From DASWHK01 sp036398215 (GTDB lineage: Bacteria; Acidobacteriota; UBA890): 6,217 bases of DNA. Each line of letters starts with the position of its first letter. Position 1 is the stretch's first letter. Positions 1 to 6,159 of the stretch are shown here, piece after piece. The translations under genes were made by a program, and so were the position numbers. Location of the stretch: positions 1-6,217 of the forward strand of contig DASWHK010000189.1 of the NCBI GenBank assembly GCA_036398215.1, in the 5' to 3' direction. The notes under the pieces are model-generated. The model did no database searches. It was not told the origin of the DNA and was given only the letters and a program-made list of their open reading frames with translations.

Positions 1-392
1 ACCTCGGCGCCGCTGGCGCGGATCCGCTCGGCCTTGAGGGGCGGCGACCCGGACGGCACGAAGATCTCGGCCCGCAGGCCGAGCTGCCGGGCCACGTGGG
101 CCACCGCCTGCCCGTGGTTGCCGCCGGAGGCGGTGATCACGCCGGCCTCGGGGACCTCGGCCGCCAGGATCCGGCTGAAGGCGCCGCGCGGCTTGAAGGA
201 GCCGGTGTGCTGGAAGAGCTCGAGCTTGAGGGACAGGGAGGCCGGGCCAGGATCGATCCCGAGCGCCCCAGCCTCGAGCCGCAGGACCGGCGTCCGGCGC
301 ACGTGGCCGCCGATGCGCTCGGCCGCCGCCTCGATGTCGGCCCTGCCGACGCCGATCACGGTCTGCCCGCCGCCGCCACGGCTCCCAACCAT
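1..392 (-). CDS. Threonine/serine dehydratase-like PLP enzyme, N-terminal part (cut by window edge)
   Basis: Partial gene: 130 residues are visible and the frame is still open at position 1. The translated start contains RRTPVL (32-37), the PLP-lysine motif SFKPRGA (65-71, Schiff-base lysine K67) and the phosphate/substrate loop SGGNHGQ (89-95). These are hallmarks of fold-type II PLP enzymes of the threonine dehydratase/serine racemase group, which deaminate threonine or serine to 2-oxoacids in the cytoplasm. The visible part stops in the first half of the catalytic domain, so I cannot tell whether a C-terminal ACT regulatory domain follows, and cannot separate biosynthetic threonine deaminase from catabolic dehydratase or serine racemase. 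I chose the ATG at 392 because GGAGG lies 9 nt upstream. An in-frame GTG at 401 overlaps that Shine-Dalgarno sequence and is less likely. The gene follows the S9 peptidase by 70 nt on the same strand, so cotranscription is possible; a functional link is not evident. Confidence 0.9.
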   Translation of the reverse strand, partial: MVGSRGGGGQTVIGVGRADIEAAAERIGGHVRRTPVLRLEAGALGIDPGPASLSLKLELFQHTGSFKPRGAFSRILAAEVPEAGVITASGGNHGQAVAHVARQLGLRAEIFVPSGSPPLKAERIRASGAE

Positions 393-401
393 CGTCGTCA
401 C

Positions 402-406
402 CCTCC
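402..406 (-). promoter_or_regulatory. Ribosome binding site of the dehydratase gene
   Basis: GGAGG on the minus strand, 9 nt before the ATG at 392. It supports that ATG over the in-frame GTG at 401, which begins directly next to the GGAGG. Confidence 0.6.
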
Positions 407-462
407 ATCGAGCGCCGTGCGCTTGCCGCGAGCGGGTCGGAGGTCCGCGAGGCTGGCTCCGC

Positions 463-3294
463 CTACTTCTGAGTCTTGCCCTTCTCCCAGGCCTTGATCC
501 CCTGGACCATCCACAATGGCGGCGTCTCGTCCTTGAGGAAGTGGTCGAAGAACTCCTGCATGCGGACCGTGTAGTCCTCCTGGTTGACCCTCTGCCGCAG
601 GCCGTGCGCCTCGCCGTTGTAGTTGAACATCCAGGCCGGCTTCTCGAGCCGCCGCAGCGCCATGATGAACTCGATCCCCTGGTACCAGGGGACGGCGCCG
701 TCCTCGTCGTTGTGGAGGATCAGCAGCGGGGTCTCGATCTTGTCGGCCCAGAAGATCGGCGAATTCTCGACGTAGCGCAGCGGCACCTCCCAGAGGCTGG
801 CTCCCAGGCGGCTCTGGGTCTGCTCGTACTGGAACTGGCGGACCATGCCGCTGTCCCAGCGGATGCCGCCGTAGGCGCTGGTCATGTTCGAGACCGGGGC
901 GCCGGCCTCGGCGGCGGCGAAGATGTTGGTCTGGGTGACCATGTACGAGATCTGGTAGCCGCCCCACGAATGCCCCTGGATGCCGATTCGCTCGCGATCG
1001 ATGAACCCTTCCTCGATCAGCATGTTGATGCCCGGTAGCACGCACTTGAGGGCATCCTTGCCCGGGTAGCCGGTGCCGTACTCGATGTCCGGCATCCACA
1101 TCACGTAGTCGTTGCTAACGTAATACGAGGCGTTCACCGAGGTCCCCGGGGACGGGTGCCGGAAGCTGTGAACCCCCTGGTGCAGCGTCTCGTAGATGTA
1201 GACGAGCAGCGGATACCGGCGGTTCGGATCGAAGTTCTCGGGCTTGATCAGGATGCCTTTCAGGGGCATTCCGTCGGCGCTGTAGAAGTCGCGCAGCTCG
1301 GCGGCGCCCCAAGTGAAGGCGTCGATCTGGGCGCCGAGGTGCGAGACCCGCTTGCCGATGAAGTCCATGCCGCCGACCCACAGGTCCGGGTACTCGTCAA
1401 AGCGCGACACGGTATACAGGACGACGTCGGCGTCGTCGGCCTTGGTCGGCCGCCCGAAGCTCTTGTCGACCATCACGATCTCGCGCGGGTCGGCGGTACC
1501 GGCCACCGAGTCGCGATAGAAGCCGGTGGCCATGGTCTCCTCGTTGGTGGTGGCGAGGAGCAGGGAGGCGCTCGGATCGATCGCGTCGACGTCGCGCTCG
1601 AGCTCGATGTAGCGGAAGGAGAGGTCGTTGGCGCGGCCGTAGCCCTCGGTGATCATGCGGGCCTCGGAGCCGTCGGGCCGCAGCAACCAGATGTCGTAGC
1701 GGTCGTAGACCAGCATCGCGTCGTCGCCCTCGGTCCAACCGGCGATGCCGTACGACGAGGCGGCCTGGGGAGTGTCCCAGTCCTCGCGATCGAAGCGGAC
1801 GTCGAGCGTCCGGGTCAGGTTGCGGGTCTCGCCCGACTCGACGTCGTAGACGTGCCAGTCGTAGTCGTCCATGCCGAACCAGGCCACGTACTTGCCGCCC
1901 GGCGAGATGCTGGCGCCGCGGAAGAGGGCCTCGGCGACAAGCGTGCGCCGGCCGCTCTCCAGGTCAATCACGTAGACGTCGTCGAAGCCGCCGTAATACG
2001 AGATCCGCTTGGTGTAGGGTACGTTGGTCTCGGCGAAGCCGATCGAGCCGTCGGCGCTGAAGCGCACGTCGGGGACCGCCTCGTCGGCGAGCTTCACGAA
2101 GCTGCCGCTGTCCAGGTGGTATACGGACTCCCAGGTCTGGTTCTCGACCCGGTCGAGCATCTGCATCTGCTGCGGCTGCGGGTAGGGATCGTCCCAGCTC
2201 CACAGGTCGAAGACGGCCTTCTCGTCCTCGCCGTCGTCGTCGTCGTCCTCCGGCTGCGGCGGCGGGATCTCCTTGATGCCGAACATCACCACGTCGCCGG
2301 GCTCGTTGAAGATCACCGGCGACTTCTCGGAGACCGCCATGCCGGCGGGGAATCCGGGGGTCGAAGCGTGCGAGACCCACAGCTCGGCGCCCGCCGAGCC
2401 GACCTCCCAACCGTAGAGGTTGAACGTCGGCTCGTCGGCGGCGTAGTCGTCGCGATCGGTCACGAAGGCGGCCCGGCTCTGCTCCTCATCGAACGCCAGC
2501 CGCTCGTAGTTGCCCTCGCCGCTGATGACGGTGAGGTTGGCGCCGTCGGCGGGGCTGTAGGCGTAGATGCCGTCGGCGGCGGGCTCCTCCTCGCTCGAAA
2601 CCACGTACAGCAGCCGGCTGCCGTCGTCGGTGAACGTGTACTCGGTGACCGACGCGGCGTTCCACTCGCTGCCGTCGGCGAGCGAGCGAACCGTCAACGT
2701 GGTGCCGTATTCCTTTTCCTTCTCCTCGGCCTCCTCTTCCTCGCTCTCCTCGCCCGCTTCCGGCTCCTCGGGCTCCTCCTCGACGACCCCCTGGTCCGCC
2801 GACGTCGGGCCTTCGCGCAGATAGGCCACCCAGCCGCCGGCGTCGGCGGGGAGCTGGAACCCCTTGACGCGCTCGACGCTGGCCACGTCGCCGGTCGCCA
2901 GGTCCATGATCCCGAGGGCGTTCTTGGGCATGTCCTCGGGCTTCTTCTTCTCCTCGCGGGCGGCCTCGGTGGCCTCCTCGCCCGGCGCGATCAGCAACAC
3001 GACGTGGCGCGAGTCGGCGGTGAACCGGGCGCCGGTGCCGCGCGGCTGCCGGTACTCGGTGCCGCGATCGACGTGGCGGACGACCAGCTCGCCGTCGCCA
3101 TCCTGGGGCACCGCCGAGTACAGCACCCAGGCGCCGTCGGCGGAGATCTCCTGGCCGCGGATCTGCCTCCAGGAATCGTAGTCGTCGTGGGTCAGGGGAC
3201 GCTTGCCGCCGTTCTGTGCGCCCGCGGGGGCTGCCGACAGCGACAGGGTCGCCACCAGCAGGAAGATCACGCTGAGGGAAACTCGCTTGAACAT
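463..3294 (-). CDS. Secreted S9-family serine peptidase (prolyl oligopeptidase/acylaminoacyl-peptidase-like)
   Basis: 943 residues from the ATG at 3294. A Sec signal peptide (MFKR, hydrophobic core about 5-22, likely cut after AGA at 24-26) predicts export. Residues about 40-640 are WD/TolB-like repeats with many SADG/SPGG/DLESG-type turns, as in the beta-propeller that gates S9 peptidases. The C-terminal alpha/beta-hydrolase domain (about 670-935) carries the catalytic triad: S776 in GHSWGG, D865 in HNDEDGAVP and H897 in GEAHG. It should cleave oligopeptides outside the cytoplasm; the specificity cannot be read. Two very acidic low-complexity stretches interrupt the propeller: about 171-196 (Glu-rich) and 348-358 (a run of five Asp). 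The upstream ATG at 3324 would add ten residues before the signal peptide and lacks the good ribosome site, so I rejected it. The gene lies 122 nt downstream of the selenoprotein gene, beyond a strong stem-loop, so it may form its own transcription unit with the dehydratase. Confidence 0.93.
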   Translation of the reverse strand: MFKRVSLSVIFLLVATLSLSAAPAGAQNGGKRPLTHDDYDSWRQIRGQEISADGAWVLYSAVPQDGDGELVVRHVDRGTEYRQPRGTGARFTADSRHVVLLIAPGEEATEAAREEKKKPEDMPKNALGIMDLATGDVASVERVKGFQLPADAGGWVAYLREGPTSADQGVVEEEPEEPEAGEESEEEEAEEKEKEYGTTLTVRSLADGSEWNAASVTEYTFTDDGSRLLYVVSSEEEPAADGIYAYSPADGANLTVISGEGNYERLAFDEEQSRAAFVTDRDDYAADEPTFNLYGWEVGSAGAELWVSHASTPGFPAGMAVSEKSPVIFNEPGDVVMFGIKEIPPPQPEDDDDDGEDEKAVFDLWSWDDPYPQPQQMQMLDRVENQTWESVYHLDSGSFVKLADEAVPDVRFSADGSIGFAETNVPYTKRISYYGGFDDVYVIDLESGRRTLVAEALFRGASISPGGKYVAWFGMDDYDWHVYDVESGETRNLTRTLDVRFDREDWDTPQAASSYGIAGWTEGDDAMLVYDRYDIWLLRPDGSEARMITEGYGRANDLSFRYIELERDVDAIDPSASLLLATTNEETMATGFYRDSVAGTADPREIVMVDKSFGRPTKADDADVVLYTVSRFDEYPDLWVGGMDFIGKRVSHLGAQIDAFTWGAAELRDFYSADGMPLKGILIKPENFDPNRRYPLLVYIYETLHQGVHSFRHPSPGTSVNASYYVSNDYVMWMPDIEYGTGYPGKDALKCVLPGINMLIEEGFIDRERIGIQGHSWGGYQISYMVTQTNIFAAAEAGAPVSNMTSAYGGIRWDSGMVRQFQYEQTQSRLGASLWEVPLRYVENSPIFWADKIETPLLILHNDEDGAVPWYQGIEFIMALRRLEKPAWMFNYNGEAHGLRQRVNQEDYTVRMQEFFDHFLKDETPPLWMVQGIKAWEKGKTQK

Positions 3295-3298
3295 CGTG

Positions 3299-3304
3299 CC
3301 TCCT
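3299..3304 (-). promoter_or_regulatory. Ribosome binding site that sets the S9 peptidase start
   Basis: AGGAGG on the minus strand, four bases from the ATG at 3294. It is a full anti-16S match and lies inside the reading frame that would be used by the upstream ATG at 3324. It therefore decides for the shorter protein starting MFKR, which also gives a normal signal peptide. Confidence 0.75.
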
Positions 3305-3373
3305 GATTGACCGAGGATTGGCATGGTGCCGCCGCGGCCGCTGGAACGCGCGATCCGCGGCCAGCAGCACTTC

Positions 3374-3406
3374 GGGCGCGCCCAGGAATCATTCCTGCGC
3401 GAGCCC
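3374..3406 (-). terminator. Long stem-loop after the selenoprotein gene, candidate terminator or processing site
   Basis: A 33-nt near-perfect inverted repeat. Its core is CAGGAAT-C-ATTCCTG (plus strand 3383-3397). Outside the core are GCGCGCC-like and GGGC/GCCC arms, giving 14 base pairs with two mismatches (3378/3402 and 3382/3398) and a very small loop. It begins 10 nt after the tandem TAG TAG that ends the peroxiredoxin-like gene. No T-run follows on the minus strand, so it is not a classical intrinsic terminator. It could instead be an RNA-stability or processing hairpin, or a protein-binding palindrome in front of the S9 peptidase gene. A weaker GGCCGC/GCGGCC inverted repeat follows at 3336-3362. 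Confidence 0.5.
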
Positions 3407-3416
3407 TAAGAAGCTA

Positions 3417-4040
3417 CTACAGGCCCGCGAGGGCCTCCAGGAGCTCCTCGACGGCGGGCCGCTCCCGGTAGTTCTCGTCGACACGCACAAAGCGCACGAT
3501 CCCGGCCTTGTCGATGATCAACGCCGTGGGGTGCGGGATCATCCGCTCGTCGGCCTCGTTGTGGACGCCGTAGCGCTTGATCGTCCCGGCGTCGGGATCG
3601 AGCAGGAAGGGGAACGCCAGCCCTTCCTGCGCCTTGAAGTCGCGCAGCTTGGCAGGATCGTCGTTGCTGATGGTCCACAGCACCGTGTCGGGACCGACGA
3701 GGGCGTCGATGTTGGCTTGCAGCTCAACGAGCTGCTGGCGGCACCATGGTCACCAGGCGCCGCGGAAGAAGATGACGATCGCCGTCTTCTCGCCGCGCAG
3801 GTCGCCCAACCGGTAGCTGGCGCCTTCAAGGGACCGGAGCTCGAAGTCGGGCGCCTGGTCGCCGACGGCGATGCGCGCTGCCGCCGCCGCTTGCGACTGC
3901 GACGGCCGCCCGCCGCCCGCCGCAGCGCCGGCGTCGAGCACCATCAGCAGGGCGCCGGCCGTCAGGGCAGTCAGCAGGACCGCGGCACCCGACAGCGGGC
4001 GCCGCGATGAGAGAGAGACGTGGTTTCCAGGTCGGGACAC
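3417..4040 (-). CDS. Selenocysteine-containing peroxiredoxin-like (AhpC/TSA, redoxin) protein with U-P-W-C active site
   Basis: 207 residues if the in-frame TGA at 3750-3752 is read as selenocysteine (U97). An N-terminal basic stretch and hydrophobic segment (about 16-35), then an Ala/Gly-rich linker, indicate a signal peptide or membrane anchor, so the domain should act outside the cytoplasm. The thioredoxin-fold part has GDQAPDFELRSLEG (60-73), the strand AIVIFFRGAW (87-96), then U97-P-W-C100, then WTISNDDPAKLRDFKAQEG, FPFLLDPDAGTIKRYGV and the cis-Pro region HPTALIIDKAG. In the FYRG-x-W-C-P-x-C branch of AhpC/TSA proteins the first Cys is catalytic; here it is the TGA. C100 is the only cysteine and could resolve a selenenyl-sulfide. 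Likely role: thiol-dependent reduction of peroxides or other oxidants. I chose the GTG at 4040 (GGAGG 8 nt upstream); the frame is open up to a TTG at 4124 that overlaps the preceding gene. The gene ends in tandem TAG. It follows the CRP-type gene by 58 nt. The alternative is a nonsense mutation or base error. Confidence 0.82.
3719..3735 (-). promoter_or_regulatory. Candidate bacterial SECIS element
   Basis: On the minus strand, 14 nt after the TGA, GCAGCTC-GTT-GAGCTGC forms a perfect 7-bp stem with a three-base loop. The loop starts 22 nt after the TGA and begins with G followed by U. Known bacterial SECIS elements lie immediately downstream of UGA within the coding region, have a short stable upper stem, and carry a conserved G (often followed by U) early in the apical loop, which SelB binds. 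The spacing and loop fit. The bases also encode the helix after the active site, so the pairing could partly be chance. Found by eye; no folding was computed. Confidence 0.65.
3750..3752 (-). other. In-frame TGA, predicted selenocysteine codon
   Basis: TGA follows GGC GCC TGG and precedes CCA TGG TGC, so it stands at the first cysteine position of a C-x-x-C motif. The same frame carries peroxiredoxin-like sequence for 96 codons before it and 109 sense codons after it. TGA ends the two preceding genes (4834-4836 and 4099-4101), so it is not generally reassigned. Confidence 0.8.
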
Positions 4041-4048
4041 GGGGAGCG

Positions 4049-4053
4049 CCTCC
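4049..4053 (-). promoter_or_regulatory. Ribosome binding site that sets the selenoprotein start
   Basis: GGAGG on the minus strand, 8 nt before the GTG at 4040. No comparable site precedes the in-frame TTG at 4124. With the GTG start the protein begins with a short basic segment and a hydrophobic stretch, as expected for an exported protein. Confidence 0.6.
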
Positions 4054-4098
4054 GGGTTCGTTAGGACTCGGACATCCGGGCGCGACGGCGTGGCCACC

Positions 4099-4830
4099 TC
4101 AGGCGGCCTTTCCGTTGGCGCCAACCGGCCAAGAATACCGCTGGAGCCGTTCGCGATCGAGTACCCAGATCGTCCGGCCCGCCGATTCCACCAGCCCGGC
4201 GCGGCGAAACTCGTTGAACACGGTGCTGGTGGTCTCGCGAGTCGAGCCGACGAGCTGGGCCAGATCGGACTGTGTGAGCGGCAGATCCAGCTTCACGCCG
4301 CGTCGCCTCGGCTCGCCGAAGTCCGCCGCCAGCTCGGCGAGCGTGTGCGCCAGGCGGGTGCGGACGTCCTTGCTGATCATCTCCAGGGCCCGCCTTTCGG
4401 CACGCTCCTCGCGCCCCCCGATGACCCGGACGACCTCGACCGCGACCTTGGGGTGGCGCAGCATGAGCTCCTCGAAGGACGCGCCGCCGATCGCGCAGAT
4501 GAAGGCGTCTTCGAGCGCCGTGGCCGTGCCGCTACGCCGCCGGCGCCCGGTGATCGTCAGCTCGCCGAGAATCTCACCCGGGCTCACGAAGTAGAGAATC
4601 AACTCCTTGCCATCCTCCGCCCGGGTGACCTTGATCCGCCCCGATTTCAGGACGTACACGGAATCGGCGGGGTCGCCGGCTTGGTAGACATGCTGCCCGG
4701 CTTCGACCAGCCCGGTTTCGGAATGCTCGCCGAGCCGTCGGATGTCGGTCCCTGGGAGGCCGCCGAACATCGCCACCTGCTTCAGATGCCAATAACGGGC
4801 CTGGGCGGCCGCCGGTGATCGCTCATCCAC
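4099..4830 (-). CDS. CRP/FNR-family transcriptional regulator
   Basis: 243 residues, close to the usual family length. Residues about 20-112 form the cyclic-nucleotide-binding beta-roll, with the GDPADSVYVLKSGRIKV core (52-68), PGEILGELTI (84-93) and RSGTATALEDA (99-109), which aligns with the phosphate-binding cassette of CRP. A long helix (about 115-160) would make the dimer. The winged helix-turn-helix is at about 184-216, with LTQSDLAQLVGSTRETTSTVFNEFRRAGLVE; STRET resembles the CRP recognition helix. There is a single cysteine (C112), so an FNR-type iron-sulfur cluster is unlikely. The effector is not clear: the insertion of several Arg after GELTI (96-99) departs from CRP. The GTG start at 4830 has GAAGGGG upstream and lies 3 nt after the stop of the anti-sigma-like gene, which points to translational coupling. 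It may regulate the selenoprotein gene next to it or the whole operon. Confidence 0.92.
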   Translation of the reverse strand: MDERSPAAAQARYWHLKQVAMFGGLPGTDIRRLGEHSETGLVEAGQHVYQAGDPADSVYVLKSGRIKVTRAEDGKELILYFVSPGEILGELTITGRRRRSGTATALEDAFICAIGGASFEELMLRHPKVAVEVVRVIGGREERAERRALEMISKDVRTRLAHTLAELAADFGEPRRRGVKLDLPLTQSDLAQLVGSTRETTSTVFNEFRRAGLVESAGRTIWVLDRERLQRYSWPVGANGKAA

Positions 4831-4833
4831 TCG

Positions 4834-5583
4834 TCACCCCTTCCGTGAGAGTCTGTCGCGCCCGTCAGGGCGCCTCGTGTGTACCTTTGCGGGCGCGCCC
4901 CCGATGGTTTCGGGGTTGAACGCCGCCGGGCGGCCGCCCCGCTCGAACAGGCAACCGAGCAGGTAGCCGGCGGCTCCGAGAGCCACGACGCCGCCGAGGT
5001 GGGCGGTGAGAAAGTGCGCCGGTACCGAGACCGGGCACACCAGCCGCCAGGAAGCGTCGGCGATCACCCCCCCTCCGACGCCGGCCAGCAGCCCGATCAC
5101 CCGCGGCTGCATCGGCAGCGCCCGTAGCGCCAGCAAGGCGATGACGATCAGGAACGGCGCGCCGAGCATGACCTCGTAGCGAAGGCACGGCCACAACGAG
5201 GCGAAGAAGCTCCCGTAGCCGAGCGGATGACGCCGCCAGATCAGGAAGTTCGCGGCCAGATGAATCGTCAGGGCGGCGGCCACGACGACGACGACGAGCT
5301 CCCGCGGTGGCCTCAGGCCCGGAACGGTCTCATGCAGCGCCATCGCCAGGAGCGCCAGCCCGAGCGTGACCTGCAGCGCCAGCGGCCCCCAGGCCAGCAG
5401 CAACCCGAGCTCGCCGGCGTCTCGTCGAACGCCGAAGTACAGCCAGGCAGCGGCACAGACCGCGACGATCAGGGGCACCGCCCAGAGCGCGCGCATCGAC
5501 GGCGGCGGCAACGCCCTCACCGGCCGCAGGTCCGCCGCGACCGCCGCACGCAGGCGCTCGGGCATCCTCGGCGGTGAGCTCAT
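4834..5583 (-). CDS. NrsF/DUF1109-like membrane anti-sigma factor
   Basis: 249 residues. A cytoplasmic N-terminus (1-30) containing DLRPVRALPPPSMRA is followed by about six hydrophobic segments (roughly 33-51, 58-82, 96-114, 138-156, 161-176, 195-212) and a basic tail. This architecture, and the position directly after an ECF sigma gene, match the NrsF/DUF1109 family, whose members hold their ECF sigma factor at the membrane. C133 (SLWPCLRYE) and C183 (RLVCPVSVPAHF) lie 50 residues apart at places that seem equivalent to the two conserved sensing cysteines of Caulobacter NrsF, which responds to heavy-metal stress. C43 and C211 lie in predicted membrane segments. The ATG at 5583 follows the sigma stop codon without any gap, with a GGGGGAG site upstream inside the sigma gene. 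The tail after about residue 215 is longer than I expect for the family. The family call rests on architecture and context, without an alignment. Confidence 0.82.
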   Translation of the reverse strand: MSSPPRMPERLRAAVAADLRPVRALPPPSMRALWAVPLIVAVCAAAWLYFGVRRDAGELGLLLAWGPLALQVTLGLALLAMALHETVPGLRPPRELVVVVVAAALTIHLAANFLIWRRHPLGYGSFFASLWPCLRYEVMLGAPFLIVIALLALRALPMQPRVIGLLAGVGGGVIADASWRLVCPVSVPAHFLTAHLGGVVALGAAGYLLGCLFERGGRPAAFNPETIGGAPAKVHTRRPDGRDRLSRKG

Positions 5584-6159
5584 CTAGCCAATCTCCCCCC
5601 GGCCGAGAAGCTCGCGAAGCCCCTCGATGCCGCGAAAAGAGCGCAGCTTGGCGGCTTGGGTGCTGATTCCCAGCATGTTGCCGATCTCCTTGAAGCTGAA
5701 GCCCTGGATGTGGTGCAGGAACACCGCCTCCCGGCGATCCTCGGGGAGCTGCTGCAAGGCGGCCAGCAGCTCGTCGGTAACCGGCAGGTCCTCGGCAAGC
5801 GCCCGCACCGGCACTTCCGGCAGCGCCGCCGGGGCAAGGCGCTCGTGCTTTTCCCTGCGGCCCCGCGACCGTCGGTCCATCAAGTACACGTTCCGGGCGA
5901 TGCCGAACACCCACGGCTTGACCGGCCGCGGCGGGCCGTACGTGTGCCGCGAGCGGTGGACCTGGAAGAAGGTCTCCTGGGCCAGGTCCTCACCGCGGTC
6001 GAGATCTCTGACCAGCGAGGCCAGGTAATTGCGCACGCTCGTGTACAGCCCCTCGAAAAGCTCCTCGAACGCATCCAGCTCACCTCGCTGGTAGGCGACC
6101 ATGAGCTCCACGAGCCTGGCATCGGCTTGCGGGTCCCTGCTGCGAGCCCCGGCCGTCAT
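5584..6159 (-). CDS. ECF-type RNA polymerase sigma factor
   Basis: 191 residues, the usual ECF size, with only sigma regions 2 and 4. Region 2 (about 20-98) contains DRGEDLAQETFFQVHRS (54-70) for core binding and KPWVFGIARNVYLMDRRSR (81-99) for -10 recognition. The linker (100-126) is Pro/Ala-rich. Region 4 (about 127-186) has LPEDRREAVFLHHIQGFSF and the helix-turn-helix FKEIGNMLGISTQAAKLRSFRG (155-176). The usual SR.HRAR-type recognition helix is replaced by AAKLRSFRGIEGLR. The ATG at 6159 has AAGGA 6 nt upstream. It is the first gene of a tight cluster: the next gene starts on the base after its TAG. ECF factors paired with NrsF-type membrane partners are released on stress, often redox or metals. 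I infer that it drives its own operon, including the selenoprotein, but only 58 nt upstream are present and no convincing promoter is visible. Confidence 0.95.
   Translation of the reverse strand: MTAGARSRDPQADARLVELMVAYQRGELDAFEELFEGLYTSVRNYLASLVRDLDRGEDLAQETFFQVHRSRHTYGPPRPVKPWVFGIARNVYLMDRRSRGRREKHERLAPAALPEVPVRALAEDLPVTDELLAALQQLPEDRREAVFLHHIQGFSFKEIGNMLGISTQAAKLRSFRGIEGLRELLGRGEIG

Noticed and set aside
34..1038. 334-codon open frame on the plus strand
   Set aside because: It runs antisense across both the dehydratase and the peptidase genes, has no recognisable domain, and both opposite genes have clear catalytic motifs.
1156..3306. 716-codon open frame on the plus strand
   Set aside because: It lies fully antisense to the S9 peptidase gene. 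Its translation is Val/Gly/Leu/Ala-rich without motifs, which is the usual shadow of GC-rich codon bias.
3336..3362. GGCCGC/GCGGCC inverted repeat as a second terminator
   Set aside because: It has only six outer pairs with a large loop in very GC-rich DNA and no T-run, so chance is a sufficient explanation.
3417..3683. Separate short redoxin gene starting at a GTG at 3683
   Set aside because: It would start in the middle of a thioredoxin fold, without a ribosome site and without the active site. The 22 codons upstream to the TGA are in frame and fit the family.
3750..3752. TGA as a general sense codon (recoded genetic code)
   Set aside because: The anti-sigma-like and CRP-type genes in this window end in TGA, and tryptophan is encoded by TGG throughout.
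3417..4124. Pseudogene or sequencing error explaining the TGA
   Set aside because: Not fully excluded. However, a random stop falling exactly on the catalytic Cys codon, with an otherwise intact frame and a correctly placed hairpin, is less likely than selenocysteine.
4041..4124. Longer peroxiredoxin start at the TTG at 4124
   Set aside because: It is a rare start codon without a ribosome site, overlaps the preceding gene by 26 nt, and adds a Pro-rich leader before the signal peptide.
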